Shown one piece after another: positions 35,927-44,175 of a stretch of 64,000 bases of DNA (positions within the stretch are counted from its first letter, which is position 1; every line of letters begins with the position of its first letter). Below the pieces are notes generated by a model. It made no database searches and had not been told where the DNA came from. It saw only the letters and a program-made list of their open reading frames with translations. Origin of the DNA: Planktosalinus sp963975935 (GTDB lineage Bacteria > Bacteroidota > Bacteroidia > Flavobacteriales > Flavobacteriaceae); the NCBI GenBank assembly GCA_963975935.1, contig CAXBIQ010000009.1, positions 62,001-126,000 on the forward strand, read 5' to 3'. Made by a program: the position numbers and the translations under genes.

Positions 35927-37912
35927 ATGAAAAAGATTCTAGTTTCAGTTCTTGTTATAACTTTGCCGTTTGGCTTTAGTATCGCTCAGGAGCAATCCAA
36001 AAATATTGACAGCTTACTTGTGGAACTTAACCGCGCCAGGGAAGATACACTTAAAGTCAACCTGTTTCACGATGTTTCAAAACACTTTATCTTAACTGAT
36101 ATTGACACATCCATTTATTTCTCTCAAAATGGGATTGCGCTAGCTCAAAAATTAGGTTACAGAAAGGGTGAAATGATGAACCTAAATGTACTGGGGAATT
36201 ATTACGAAAACAAAACAGAATACTTCAAAGCCCTTGAAAATTATGAGAATGCCCTGATTATAGCCAAAGAAATAAACAGTACTGAAGGTTTTGCAATGTT
36301 ATACAATAACATTGGCATGGTGCACATACGGCAAGGAAAATATGATAAAGCACTTCCTTTGATGTTTGATGCACTTAAAGCCGAAGAACAACTTGGAAAT
36401 CAAAAGGGCATTTCACAGTCCTACAATAACATAGGGGTTATCTATTTTTACCAGCAAAATTTTGACAGAGCCACAGAATACTTTGAAAAGTCGTTGGCGA
36501 TGGAAGAAAAAATTGGCGATTCAACTGCAATCAAGCAAGCTGTAAACAACCTGGGGGCCATTTACGATTACCTGAAAAACTATCCCAAGGCCATTGAACT
36601 ATATCAAAAAGCATTTGATTTAAATTCAATCCAAAATGACAAGCGCGAAATGGCAACCAATCTTCACAATATTGCCGTAGCTTTATATAATCAAGGTGAT
36701 TTTTTAAATGCTGAAGAATACCACAACCGGTCACTCGATATCAGGGAAGAAATAGGTGATATTAACGGAATAGCCTTGGCATACTTTAATTATGGCGAAC
36801 TCCTCAGAAAAAATGACAGGTTACACGAAGCCAAAGCTTATTATGAAAACGGACTTCAAATTGCTGAAGAAAACGAGTTGTTAAAAGTAAAACAGCAAAT
36901 CTATGCAGCATTTTCAGCAATGTATGAACAACAGAATAACTTTGAACTCGCCAATGAATATCTATACAAATTCATCGCAGTCAAAGATTCTATACTTAAC
37001 AGGGAAAACAGTGAAATTTTAGCTGAAGTCGAAACCAAATACCAAACTGAAAAGAAAGAAAAAGACCTTTTGGAATCAAGAGCCATTATTGCAGAAAATG
37101 AACTGAAGATAGGCCGGAAAAACCTTCTCATTTATGGCACTTCAGCACTGGCATTTCTGTTGGCAATACTGGGTTATTTATTGTATAACCAACAAAAACT
37201 GAAAAACCGGCAATTCCAAAAAGAGAGCGAGCTAAAGGAAGCACTTAATCAAATTGCAACCCAAAACAAGCTGCAGGAACAACGTTTGCGCATTTCCCGG
37301 GACCTTCACGATAATATAGGCTCTCAACTCACTTTTATCATTTCGGCACTGGATAACATCAAATACGGATTCAAATTGCAAAATGACAAACTGGGGGATA
37401 AAATAAAAACAATAAGTGACTTTACCTCAAACACCATTTTTGAACTCAGGGATACCATCTGGGCAATGAACAGACCGGAAATTTCACTTGAAGACCTGAA
37501 AGTACGTATCACAAATTTTATGGACAAAGCACGGGAGAGCTCAGAAAACATACAGTTCAATTTTACAATAGATAAGAATATTCCCGATGAAACTTCATTT
37601 TCCTCAGTAGAAGGCATGAATGTCTATCGCATTATTCAGGAAGCAGTACACAATGCGTTAAAATATGCCAATGCAAGAAACATTACTGTTGAGATAAATC
37701 AATTAGAAAGCATTATTGATATTATAATAAAGGATGATGGTAGTGGATATAATATGGAAACCGTTGATATGGGCAATGGAATCAACAACATGAAAAAAAG
37801 GGCAAAAGAAATCAAGGCCCGGATTTCCATGAACAGTCTCTTGGACTCTGGCACGACAATACATTTAAAACTTAAAAAAGCAATTCCGGACAAACTCAAA
37901 AAAGCATCTTAA
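35927..37912 (+). CDS. TPR sensor histidine kinase (second of tandem pair)
   Basis: 661 residues with the same architecture as the preceding gene: signal peptide, TPR sensor (YNNIGMVHIRQGKYDKALP, NNIGVIYFYQQNFDRATEYF), one membrane helix (about 400-420), HisKA_3 with His461 in SRDLHDNIGSQL, and HATPase with EAVHNALKYA, DDGSGYN and GNGINNMKKR. Between about 37,195 and 37,530 its DNA is nearly identical to 35,209-35,540 of the first kinase, while the sensor and the final 80 residues differ clearly. The pair therefore has distinct inputs but a common output core. The ATG follows the previous stop after 1 bp. Confidence 0.93.
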   Translation: MKKILVSVLVITLPFGFSIAQEQSKNIDSLLVELNRAREDTLKVNLFHDVSKHFILTDIDTSIYFSQNGIALAQKLGYRKGEMMNLNVLGNYYENKTEYFKALENYENALIIAKEINSTEGFAMLYNNIGMVHIRQGKYDKALPLMFDALKAEEQLGNQKGISQSYNNIGVIYFYQQNFDRATEYFEKSLAMEEKIGDSTAIKQAVNNLGAIYDYLKNYPKAIELYQKAFDLNSIQNDKREMATNLHNIAVALYNQGDFLNAEEYHNRSLDIREEIGDINGIALAYFNYGELLRKNDRLHEAKAYYENGLQIAEENELLKVKQQIYAAFSAMYEQQNNFELANEYLYKFIAVKDSILNRENSEILAEVETKYQTEKKEKDLLESRAIIAENELKIGRKNLLIYGTSALAFLLAILGYLLYNQQKLKNRQFQKESELKEALNQIATQNKLQEQRLRISRDLHDNIGSQLTFIISALDNIKYGFKLQNDKLGDKIKTISDFTSNTIFELRDTIWAMNRPEISLEDLKVRITNFMDKARESSENIQFNFTIDKNIPDETSFSSVEGMNVYRIIQEAVHNALKYANARNITVEINQLESIIDIIIKDDGSGYNMETVDMGNGINNMKKRAKEIKARISMNSLLDSGTTIHLKLKKAIPDKLKKAS

Positions 37913-37916
37913 ATAA

Positions 37917-37926
37917 GGCAATTGCC
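37917..37926. promoter_or_regulatory. GGCAATTGCC palindrome before the response regulator gene
   Basis: GGCAATTGCC is a perfect 10-bp palindrome, 55 bp before the response-regulator ATG. With its flanks it reads AATAAGGCAATTGCCCTAT, the inverted version of the elements at 30345 and 31489 (ATAGGGCAAYTGCCTTATT). Possible autoregulatory site. Confidence 0.5.
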
Positions 37927-37981
37927 CTATCCAAATAAAGATTATAAATTGTAAATTTAGATTTCTAAAACCTTCAAGTCC

Positions 37982-38632
37982 ATGTCATTAAAAATAGCCA
38001 TTGTTGATGATAATACATTTTTGATACACAGTATTAAAGAAAAGCTATCCTTTTTTGATGATATTACTCTAAAACACACCTCCCTGAATGGTTCTGAACT
38101 GCTCACTAAACTGGAAGACAACCACAATATTGATGTCATTTTAATGGATATTGAAATGCCGGTACTCAATGGCATTGAAACCACCCAAATTGTCAAACAA
38201 AAATACCCGCAAATCAAAATCATCATGCTTACGGTTTTTGATAATGATGAAAATATTTTTAATGCTATCAAAGCTGGGGCAGACGGCTATCTGCTCAAAG
38301 AAGTCAATCCTGAACAATTGCACAAAGGTATTGTGGAAACCTTAAACGGCGGTGCTGCTATGAACCCATCCATAGCATTGAAAACGTTGAAACTGCTAAG
38401 AAATCCTATCGATATAGAAAACCCAAGGGAGAAAGAGGACATTTCGCTAACCACACGAGAGGTGGAAGTTCTGGAACAACTCAGTAAAGGACTTAGTTAT
38501 ACCGCCATCGCAGATAACCTCTTTCTTTCGCCCAGCACAGTAAGAAAACATATAGAAAACATCTACAAAAAACTACAAGTGCACAGCAAACTGGAAGCCG
38601 TTCAAAAAGCAAAGCGACACAATATCATCTAA
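37982..38632 (+). CDS. LuxR/NarL-family response regulator
   Basis: 216 residues. Receiver domain with the acidic pocket VDD (8-10), phospho-acceptor Asp56 in ILMDIEMP, threonine in MLTVFDND, and lysine in YLLKEV. The LuxR helix-turn-helix is at about 152-210: LTTREVEVLEQLSKGLSYTA, IADNLFLSPSTVRKHIENIY. It follows the two HisKA_3 kinases, the usual partners of this class, and its upstream region carries the GGCAATTGCC palindrome also found near two envelope operons. Confidence 0.95.
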   Translation: MSLKIAIVDDNTFLIHSIKEKLSFFDDITLKHTSLNGSELLTKLEDNHNIDVILMDIEMPVLNGIETTQIVKQKYPQIKIIMLTVFDNDENIFNAIKAGADGYLLKEVNPEQLHKGIVETLNGGAAMNPSIALKTLKLLRNPIDIENPREKEDISLTTREVEVLEQLSKGLSYTAIADNLFLSPSTVRKHIENIYKKLQVHSKLEAVQKAKRHNII

Positions 38633-38703
38633 AACCTTTCCCAATTACTTCCGCTTTTAGGAATAAGGGTACAGATTTTGATTATTTTTACAAAAAAGAT
38701 GCT

Positions 38704-39324
38704 ATGCGCAAAATAATCGTTGGTGTACTACTTACCCTTATTTTTGTTTTTGCATTCCACTACTGCGAAAACAAAAAAGAAGACAGGGAACAGCTTTCAG
38801 AACGCAGTGAACTCATTCAGCTTCAACTTCAGAATGTCGGCAAATTAATTGTGACAGAAGGCCATTTCTCTCAGGTTTTTACTTATGAAGATTCAAAAAA
38901 ATACTTCTTTGATGCTGTGTCGGCAAGAAAAAAAGCCATTGTGATTGTCAACGCAAAAGTGACCGTTGCATATGACCTGAGTCAAATTGAAACATATATT
39001 GATGAAGAAAATAAAATCGTTAGTATAATATACATTCCTGAAGAAGAAATTAATATTCACCCCACTATTGAATATTATGATGTAACCCAGGATTATCTCA
39101 ACCAGTTTGAAGCAAGGGATTTTAATATTGTAAAAGGCAAAGTCGATCAACTCATACAGGAAAAAATTGAAAATTCAGGCTTAAAAGCAAATGCACAAAA
39201 CAGGCTTGTTTCTGAGCTTCAGAAAATATATATTTTGACAAATACTATGGGTTGGACGTTGAGGTTCAACAGTGAAGAAGTCCGTTCACCGGAAGTGTTT
39301 ACAGAAATGAATTTATCAAATTAA
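38704..39324 (+). CDS. DUF4230-domain protein
   Basis: 206 residues. An N-terminal signal anchor (IIVGVLLTLIFVFAFHYCEN) is followed by the domain with SELIQLQLQNVGKLIVTEGH, KKAIVIVNAKVTVAYDLSQI, IIYIPEEEINIHPTIEYYDV and TNTMGWTLRF. This matches the DUF4230 family, which has no established function. It probably faces the periplasm. It starts 71 bp after the response regulator and ends 21 bp before the TetR gene. Confidence 0.8.
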   Translation: MRKIIVGVLLTLIFVFAFHYCENKKEDREQLSERSELIQLQLQNVGKLIVTEGHFSQVFTYEDSKKYFFDAVSARKKAIVIVNAKVTVAYDLSQIETYIDEENKIVSIIYIPEEEINIHPTIEYYDVTQDYLNQFEARDFNIVKGKVDQLIQEKIENSGLKANAQNRLVSELQKIYILTNTMGWTLRFNSEEVRSPEVFTEMNLSN

Positions 39325-39345
39325 AGAAGTAACAATACACAGAGA

Positions 39346-39915
39346 ATGAATAACAACACAAGAAAAAATGAAATTATTTCCAAAGCTGGAAAACTCTTTA
39401 AAAAACGTGGATACAGTGCAGTAACTATGAGAGACCTGGCAGATGCCTTAAATATCAAAGCGGCCAGTTTATACAACCACATCAATTCCAAACAGGAAAT
39501 ACTCGCTACAATCATTATCGGTATAGCCGAGGCTTTTACAAACGGAATGGAGCAAATCAAAAACTCACCGGTTTCCACCCAAGAAAAACTAAAAAAAATT
39601 ATAGAGTTGCATATTGACCTTACAGTCAAAAACCCAGACTCTATGGCCTGCCTCAATAACGACTGGATGCACTTAGAAGAAAAATTGCCCTATTTTGTCA
39701 AAATGCGGGAGGATTATGAAGAAAATTTTCGCATTATTTTAAAAGAGGGAGTCGCTCAAGGCGAAATCGCAAACAGGGATCCTGAGATTATGCTTTTTTC
39801 GATGCTTTCAACACTAAGAACCCTTTATATTTGGTACACAAAAAAGGACGGTGTCGATGCCAAAACCCTAAAAGAACAAATGCCTGCCACACTTCTGAAT
39901 GGTATCAGAAACTAA
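39346..39915 (+). CDS. TetR-family regulator, probable repressor of the paa genes
   Basis: 189 residues. The N-terminal helix-turn-helix reads KNEIISKAGKLFKKRGYSAV, TMRDLADALNIKAASLYNHI, NSKQEILATI, canonical for TetR. The C-terminal ligand domain contains SMACLNNDWMHLEEKLPYFV and is of the type seen in acyl-CoA-responsive regulators. It lies upstream of the phenylacetate cluster on the same strand. A perfect AAACTAAC-N4-GTTAGTTT palindrome over the paaE promoter (40748-40767) is the obvious candidate operator. The ligand would be expected to be phenylacetyl-CoA by analogy with PaaR regulators; this is inference. Confidence 0.88.
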   Translation: MNNNTRKNEIISKAGKLFKKRGYSAVTMRDLADALNIKAASLYNHINSKQEILATIIIGIAEAFTNGMEQIKNSPVSTQEKLKKIIELHIDLTVKNPDSMACLNNDWMHLEEKLPYFVKMREDYEENFRIILKEGVAQGEIANRDPEIMLFSMLSTLRTLYIWYTKKDGVDAKTLKEQMPATLLNGIRN

Positions 39916-39967
39916 ATATTTTTTTTATATTTTTAACCACATTTTAAACGAAATAATAAGATAGCAA

Positions 39968-40681
39968 ATGGAAAACAATTTTGAACAACACCAGCAATCC
40001 AGGGTATTAGTAGCTCAGGCAGATCAGGCCGAAAGAGCCGGGTTTTACAGAAAGACATATCAGCACGTCGCTTTATCTGTCTTATCCTTCATTCTGGTCG
40101 AAATGATATTTTTAAAAATTGAGCCTCTTGTCGAATTTATGCTCTCCCTTACACAAGGCTACTTATGGCTGGCATTGTTGGGGGCTTTTTGGTTGGCTAC
40201 GAGCATGGCAGACAAGTTAGCCCATGACCCCAGCCAAACCAAACAATATCTTGGCTTAGGAGTTTATGTTGTTTTTTATGCCCTCATTTTTATACCCCTG
40301 CTTTACATTGCGATGTATTATACAGAAGGCGGCTTGACGATGATCAATCAGGCGGCCGTTGTAACTTTGGGTCTTTTTTTGGGTCTTTCGGCAGTTGTCT
40401 TTATGACGAAAACAGACTTTTCGTTTCTCAGAACCGCCATAACTGTTGGTGTATTCATTGCGATGGGACTTATTGTTGCAGGTATTGTATTTGGATTTGA
40501 CCTGGGTCTTTGGTTTTCTTTTGGTATGGTGTTGCTCGCAGGAGCCGCTATATTATACCAGACTTCCAAACTGAAATATGAATATGAAACCACTCAATAT
40601 GTGGGGGCATCACTGGGCCTTTTCGCATCTTTAATGCTGCTGTTCTGGTATATCCTACAGATATTTATGAGTAGGGATTAA
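39968..40681 (+). CDS. Bax-inhibitor-1-like membrane protein
   Basis: 237 residues with seven predicted membrane helices, for example TYQHVALSVLSFILVEMIFL, GYLWLALLGAFWLATSMA, YLGLGVYVVFYALIFIPLLY and FLRTAITVGVFIAMGLIVAG. The N-terminal QADQAERAGFYRKTYQHV and overall layout fit the BI-1/YccA family of inner-membrane proteins, whose bacterial role is uncertain. It sits between the TetR gene and the paaE operon with 52 and 121 bp gaps and has no obvious link to phenylacetate catabolism. Confidence 0.85.
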   Translation: MENNFEQHQQSRVLVAQADQAERAGFYRKTYQHVALSVLSFILVEMIFLKIEPLVEFMLSLTQGYLWLALLGAFWLATSMADKLAHDPSQTKQYLGLGVYVVFYALIFIPLLYIAMYYTEGGLTMINQAAVVTLGLFLGLSAVVFMTKTDFSFLRTAITVGVFIAMGLIVAGIVFGFDLGLWFSFGMVLLAGAAILYQTSKLKYEYETTQYVGASLGLFASLMLLFWYILQIFMSRD

Positions 40682-40701
40682 GTTTTCTTCTTAAATAGAA
40701 A

Positions 40702-40736
40702 CTCCCCTCTCTCAGGGAGAGAGGCCGGGGGTGAGG
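40702..40736. repeat. CCTCTCTC/GAGAGAGG palindrome with GGGGGTGAGG tail
   Basis: CCTCTCTC (40706-40713), loop AGG, GAGAGAGG (40717-40724), then CCGGGGGTGAGG. Same family as copies at 43255-43285 and 43351-43384. It lies between the BI-1-like gene and the paaE promoter and might act as a terminator for the former. Confidence 0.75.
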
Positions 40737-40737
40737 A

Positions 40738-40769
40738 TTTGCATATTAAACTAACAATCGTTAGTTTTG
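40738..40769 (+). promoter_or_regulatory. paaE operon promoter with overlapping TetR-type operator
   Basis: TTTG (40738-40741), 20 bp, TAGTTTTG (40762-40769): a complete Bacteroidota promoter. Overlapping it is a perfect inverted repeat AAACTAAC-AATC-GTTAGTTT (40748-40767), the size and symmetry expected of a TetR dimer site. Binding would block the -7 element. The TetR gene is 0.8 kb upstream. Confidence 0.75.
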
Positions 40770-40802
40770 TAAAACTTCAGCAATTAGCTGAGAATTATTC
40801 TT

Positions 40803-41876
40803 ATGGCAAAATTCCACGACATTCGCGTTAAAGACGTTTATAAAGAAACCAAAGACTGTTCAGTCATCACTTTTGATGTACCTCAAGAATTGCATCAGGA
40901 ATTCCAATTCCGGCAAGGACAGCACCTCACACTGCGCAAAATGATTGGCGGCGAAGACGTGCGCCGCACCTATTCGCTATGCTCAAACCCTTCAGAAAAT
41001 GAATGGAAAGTAGCCGTAAAACAAATTTTTGAAGGCAAATTCTCCACTTTTGTAAATAAGGAACTTAAAGCTGGTGATGAACTGGAAGTGATGGCACCCA
41101 GTGGGGAGTTTGGTGTAGCTTGTGACCCATCAACGCCAAAAAATTATATCGCCTTTGCAGCCGGAAGTGGAATCACACCCGTGCTTTCAATGATTAAAGC
41201 ACACTTAAGCCAGGAGCCGGAAAGTACATTCAAGCTCTTTTATTTGAATCGTAATTCAAAATCCATTATCTTTAAAGAGGAAATCGAACAGCTTAAAAAT
41301 AAATACTTTGACCGTTTTCATATATTCTATTTCCTGACAAAGGAAAAGCGTGATATCGAGTTTTTAAACGGTCGCTTTGACAAACAAAAAATGGACGTAC
41401 TCACTAAAACGTTCATCGACATAAAAGACACGGCACATTGTTTTATCTGCGGACCAGAGGAAATGATTTTCCTTATCCGTGATGAATTACAAAACGCCGG
41501 ATTGGATAAGAGCAAAATCCATTATGAACTTTTTGTTACAGGTCTTACTGAAGCCGACAAAGAACGCGCCCAAAAGGCAATGGAAAGCCGGGTACAGGGA
41601 ACACAAGTCACGATAGTGGACGGCGGAAAAGAATTTCACTTTGTGATGAGTGATGAATATGACAATCTCCTAGACGGAGCCCTCGCTGCCGGAGCTGATT
41701 TACCTTTCGCCTGTAAAGGCGGTGTATGCAGCACATGTAAATGTGAAATCAAAGACGGCTCTGTAGCGATGAAAGTCAACTATGCATTGGATGAAAAAGA
41801 AGTCGCCCAAAACCTGATATTAAGCTGCCAGGCGGTGCCGACTTCAGATAAAATTGTATTGGATTTTGATGTATAA
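40803..41876 (+). CDS. paaE: phenylacetyl-CoA 1,2-epoxidase, reductase subunit
   Basis: 357 residues. Transfers electrons from NAD(P)H through FAD and a 2Fe-2S centre to the PaaABC epoxidase. The FAD domain is N-terminal (FRQGQHLTLRKMIGGEDVRR, RTYSLCSNP). The NAD-binding part has FAAGSGITPVLSMIKAHL and CFICGPEEMI. The C-terminal plant-type ferredoxin holds cysteines 304, 309, 312 and 342 (ACKGGVCSTCKC, ILSCQAVP). It is first in the operon here, whereas it is fifth in Escherichia coli. Its promoter overlaps a TetR-type operator. Confidence 0.95.
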   Translation: MAKFHDIRVKDVYKETKDCSVITFDVPQELHQEFQFRQGQHLTLRKMIGGEDVRRTYSLCSNPSENEWKVAVKQIFEGKFSTFVNKELKAGDELEVMAPSGEFGVACDPSTPKNYIAFAAGSGITPVLSMIKAHLSQEPESTFKLFYLNRNSKSIIFKEEIEQLKNKYFDRFHIFYFLTKEKRDIEFLNGRFDKQKMDVLTKTFIDIKDTAHCFICGPEEMIFLIRDELQNAGLDKSKIHYELFVTGLTEADKERAQKAMESRVQGTQVTIVDGGKEFHFVMSDEYDNLLDGALAAGADLPFACKGGVCSTCKCEIKDGSVAMKVNYALDEKEVAQNLILSCQAVPTSDKIVLDFDV

Positions 41877-41880
41877 CCAA

Positions 41881-41918
41881 TTCCCGCTTAGGCGGGAACC
41901 TCGTCTGTAAATAGACGA
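41881..41918. repeat. TTCCCGC/GCGGGAA palindrome plus TCGTCT/AGACGA hairpin
   Basis: TTCCCGC (41881-41887), loop TTAG, GCGGGAA (41892-41898), then CC and a second hairpin TCGTCT-gtaaat-AGACGA (41901-41918). It lies between paaE and paaA. Same bipartite layout as the copy at 44125. Confidence 0.85.
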
Positions 41919-41972
41919 AATTTTAATTCATAAAATGAGGACTCAATACTTACTACTCAATACTAAAAAGCT

Positions 41973-42929
41973 ATGAGCGAAAAAGAAATAAAAAACCTGG
42001 AACAAATTTTCGAAGCCAAAATAGCGCGCGACGAAAAAATCGAACCCAAAGACTGGATGCCCGAAAAATACCGTCAAACGCACATCAGGCAAATCTCACA
42101 GCACGCCCATTCTGAAATTGTAGGAATGCTGCCCGAAGGCAACTGGATTACTCGTGCACCTTCCTTACGCAGAAAAGTAGCCTTGCTTGCCAAAGTACAA
42201 GACGAAGCCGGACACGGACTTTATCTTTACAGTGCTTGTGAGACCTTAGGTATTTCCAGAGATGAACTTTATGAGCAACTCCACAGCGGAAAAGCCAAAT
42301 ACTCCAGTATTTTCAATTACCCCACATTAACCTGGGCAGATATGGGAGCTATAGGGTGGCTGGTAGACGGTGCCGCAATCATAAATCAGGTACCGTTGTG
42401 CAACACTTCATTTGGACCCTATGCCCGTGCGATGGTGCGTGTCTGTAAGGAAGAAAGTTTTCATCAACGCCAGGGTTACGAAATTATGCTCACCCTTTGC
42501 AATGGCACACCCGAGCAAAAGGAAATGGCACAAGACGCCTTGAACCGGTGGTGGTGGCCATCACTAATGATGCTCGGTCCCACAGATGATGAGTCTGTCC
42601 ACACGGCGCAATCCATGAAATGGAAATTGAAACGAAAAACAAACGACGAACTCCGTCAGCAATTCATTGACCAGACAGTGCCACAAGCAGATATTCTGGG
42701 AATCACAATCCCGGATCCCGATTTAAAATGGAACGAAGAAACCGGCCACTATGATTTTGGACCAATCGACTGGGATGAGTTCTGGCAAGTGGTAAAAGGC
42801 CACGGTCCGTGTAACAAAGAGCGTATTTCAGCAAGAGTAAACGCTTGGAACAATGGAGAGTGGGTGCGCGATGCTGCAATGGCTTACGCCGAAAAGCAGG
42901 AAGCAAAGAAGGTTGAAAAAGCAAGCTAA
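41973..42929 (+). CDS. paaA: phenylacetyl-CoA 1,2-epoxidase, catalytic di-iron subunit
   Basis: 318 residues, normal length. Catalyses the oxygen insertion forming ring-1,2-epoxyphenylacetyl-CoA. Carboxylate and histidine iron ligands are visible in the ferritin-like helices: SQHAHSEIVGMLPEGNWI, KVQDEAGHGLYLYSACETLG (ExxH-type), and VCKEESFHQRQGYEIML (ExxxH-type). The second-half motif RWWWPSLMMLGPTDDESVH is characteristic of PaaA. It is followed by paaB after 33 bp, as in other Paa clusters. Confidence 0.97.
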   Translation: MSEKEIKNLEQIFEAKIARDEKIEPKDWMPEKYRQTHIRQISQHAHSEIVGMLPEGNWITRAPSLRRKVALLAKVQDEAGHGLYLYSACETLGISRDELYEQLHSGKAKYSSIFNYPTLTWADMGAIGWLVDGAAIINQVPLCNTSFGPYARAMVRVCKEESFHQRQGYEIMLTLCNGTPEQKEMAQDALNRWWWPSLMMLGPTDDESVHTAQSMKWKLKRKTNDELRQQFIDQTVPQADILGITIPDPDLKWNEETGHYDFGPIDWDEFWQVVKGHGPCNKERISARVNAWNNGEWVRDAAMAYAEKQEAKKVEKAS

Positions 42930-42962
42930 TTATTTAAAATAAAATACTCAAAACATATAATT

Positions 42963-43253
42963 ATGAGTGAAAAGAAAAACTGGCCCCTCTGGGAAATTTT
43001 CGTAAGAAGCAAAAATGGTTTGGAGCACCGCCACTTTGGTAGCCTGCACGCCGCCGATGCAGATATGGCTATGGAAAACGCCCGCGATGTCTATACTCGC
43101 CGCAATGAAGGCGTAAGCATCTGGGTCGTGGAGTCCAAACACATCACTGCCTCCAACCCCGAAGAAAACGGCGAATTCTTTGAACCCGCCGCAGATAAGG
43201 TGTACCGTCACCCCACGTTTTATGAGTTGCCGGATGAGTTGAAGCATATGTAA
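42963..43253 (+). CDS. paaB: phenylacetyl-CoA 1,2-epoxidase, subunit PaaB
   Basis: 96 residues, normal length. A small non-catalytic subunit that bridges PaaAC heterodimers. Recognisable by WPLWEIFVRSKNGLEHRHFG, SLHAADADMAMENARDVYTR and NEGVSIWVVES. It sits between paaA and paaC in the conserved order. Confidence 0.96.
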   Translation: MSEKKNWPLWEIFVRSKNGLEHRHFGSLHAADADMAMENARDVYTRRNEGVSIWVVESKHITASNPEENGEFFEPAADKVYRHPTFYELPDELKHM

Positions 43254-43254
43254 T

Positions 43255-43287
43255 TCCCCACCCTAACCCTCCCCCAAGGGGAGGGAA
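43255..43287. repeat. CCCTCCCC/GGGGAGGG palindrome between paaB and paaC
   Basis: CCCTCCCC (43267-43274), loop CAA, GGGGAGGG (43278-43285), preceded by CCCCACCCTAA. It is the inverted version of the copies at 40702 and 43351. Confidence 0.85.
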
Positions 43288-43311
43288 CAGCTTTTTTAAA
43301 TTTATAAAATT

Positions 43312-44121
43312 ATGAGTTTGAATACACAAACAAACAATAGTACCAATCCAACTCCCCCTCCTTCGGAGGGGGCTGGGGGGAGGACCCAGTATATACTAGA
43401 AATCGCCGACAACTCTCTAATCCTCGGTCAACGCCTTGGTGAACTCTGCGGTCACGGACCCAGTTTAGAAACAGATATTGCCCTCACCAATATGTCACTC
43501 GATCTCTTTGGTCAGGTGCGTAGTTATTACCAATACCTCGCCCAGCTTTCAGGAGTAGATAAAACCGAAGATGATATCGCTTTCTTGCGTTTGGAACGTG
43601 ATTATAAAAACGTATTATTGGTAGAACAACCCAATACAGATTTTGGATATGTCATCACAAGACAATATTTCTTTGATGTTTTTCACCTGCTCTTGATGCA
43701 ACAATTAGAGCATAGCAAGGATGAAACCCTTTCTGCAATCGCCAAAAAGGGAATCAAGGAAGTGAGTTACCACAAACGCTTTTCAGGTGACTGGATAAAA
43801 CGCCTTGGCGATGGGACTGAAGAAAGCCACGAGCGGGTTCAGCAAGCGGTTAATGATTTGTGGCCTTACACCAACGAACTTTTTGAAATGACCGAAGCGG
43901 CAAAAAAAGCTGTTGAAGCCGGAATGGGTGTTGACACGAGTAAGTTGAAGGATGCTTATTACAAAGAAATAAGCGAACTCTTAAAAGAAGCCACACTCGA
44001 GATCCCTGAAAGCAAATACTTCCACAAAGGAGGAAAACACGGCGTTCACACTGAGCATATGGGCTATATCCTTGCAGATATGCAATTTATGCAACGCACC
44101 TATCCGGGAATGAAATGGTAA
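43312..44121 (+). CDS. paaC: phenylacetyl-CoA 1,2-epoxidase, structural subunit PaaC
   Basis: 269 residues. PaaC pairs with PaaA in the epoxidase core. Body motifs are LILGQRLGELCGHGPSLETD, IALTNMSLDLFGQVRSYYQY, RDYKNVLLVEQPNTDFGYVI and HTEHMGYILADMQFMQRTYP. The start at 43312 is the only ATG before the conserved YILEIADNS, so the first 25 residues are translated. Residues 14-25 (TPPPSEGAGGRT) are encoded by a palindromic intergenic-type repeat, so the N-terminus is extended by repeat DNA. It follows paaB by 58 bp. Confidence 0.95.
   Translation: MSLNTQTNNSTNPTPPPSEGAGGRTQYILEIADNSLILGQRLGELCGHGPSLETDIALTNMSLDLFGQVRSYYQYLAQLSGVDKTEDDIAFLRLERDYKNVLLVEQPNTDFGYVITRQYFFDVFHLLLMQQLEHSKDETLSAIAKKGIKEVSYHKRFSGDWIKRLGDGTEESHERVQQAVNDLWPYTNELFEMTEAAKKAVEAGMGVDTSKLKDAYYKEISELLKEATLEIPESKYFHKGGKHGVHTEHMGYILADMQFMQRTYPGMKW
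43351..43384. repeat. palindromic repeat embedded in frame in the paaC N-terminus
   Basis: CCCCCTCC (43354-43361), loop TTC, GGAGGGGG (43365-43372), then CTGGGGGGAGG. Same family as the intergenic copies at 40702 and 43255. In the paaC frame it encodes TPPPSEGAGGRT (residues 14-25). Confidence 0.85.
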
Positions 44122-44124
44122 CCA

Positions 44125-44161
44125 ACTCCCGCGCAGGCGGGAGTCTCGTCATTCAAATGAC
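44125..44161. repeat. ACTCCCGC/GCGGGAGT palindrome plus GTCATT/AATGAC hairpin
   Basis: ACTCCCGC (44125-44132), loop GCAG, GCGGGAGT (44137-44144), then CTC and GTCATT-ca-AATGAC. Starts 4 bp after the paaC stop. Shared layout with 41881-41918. Confidence 0.85.
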
Positions 44162-44175
44162 AAAAACATAAAACC

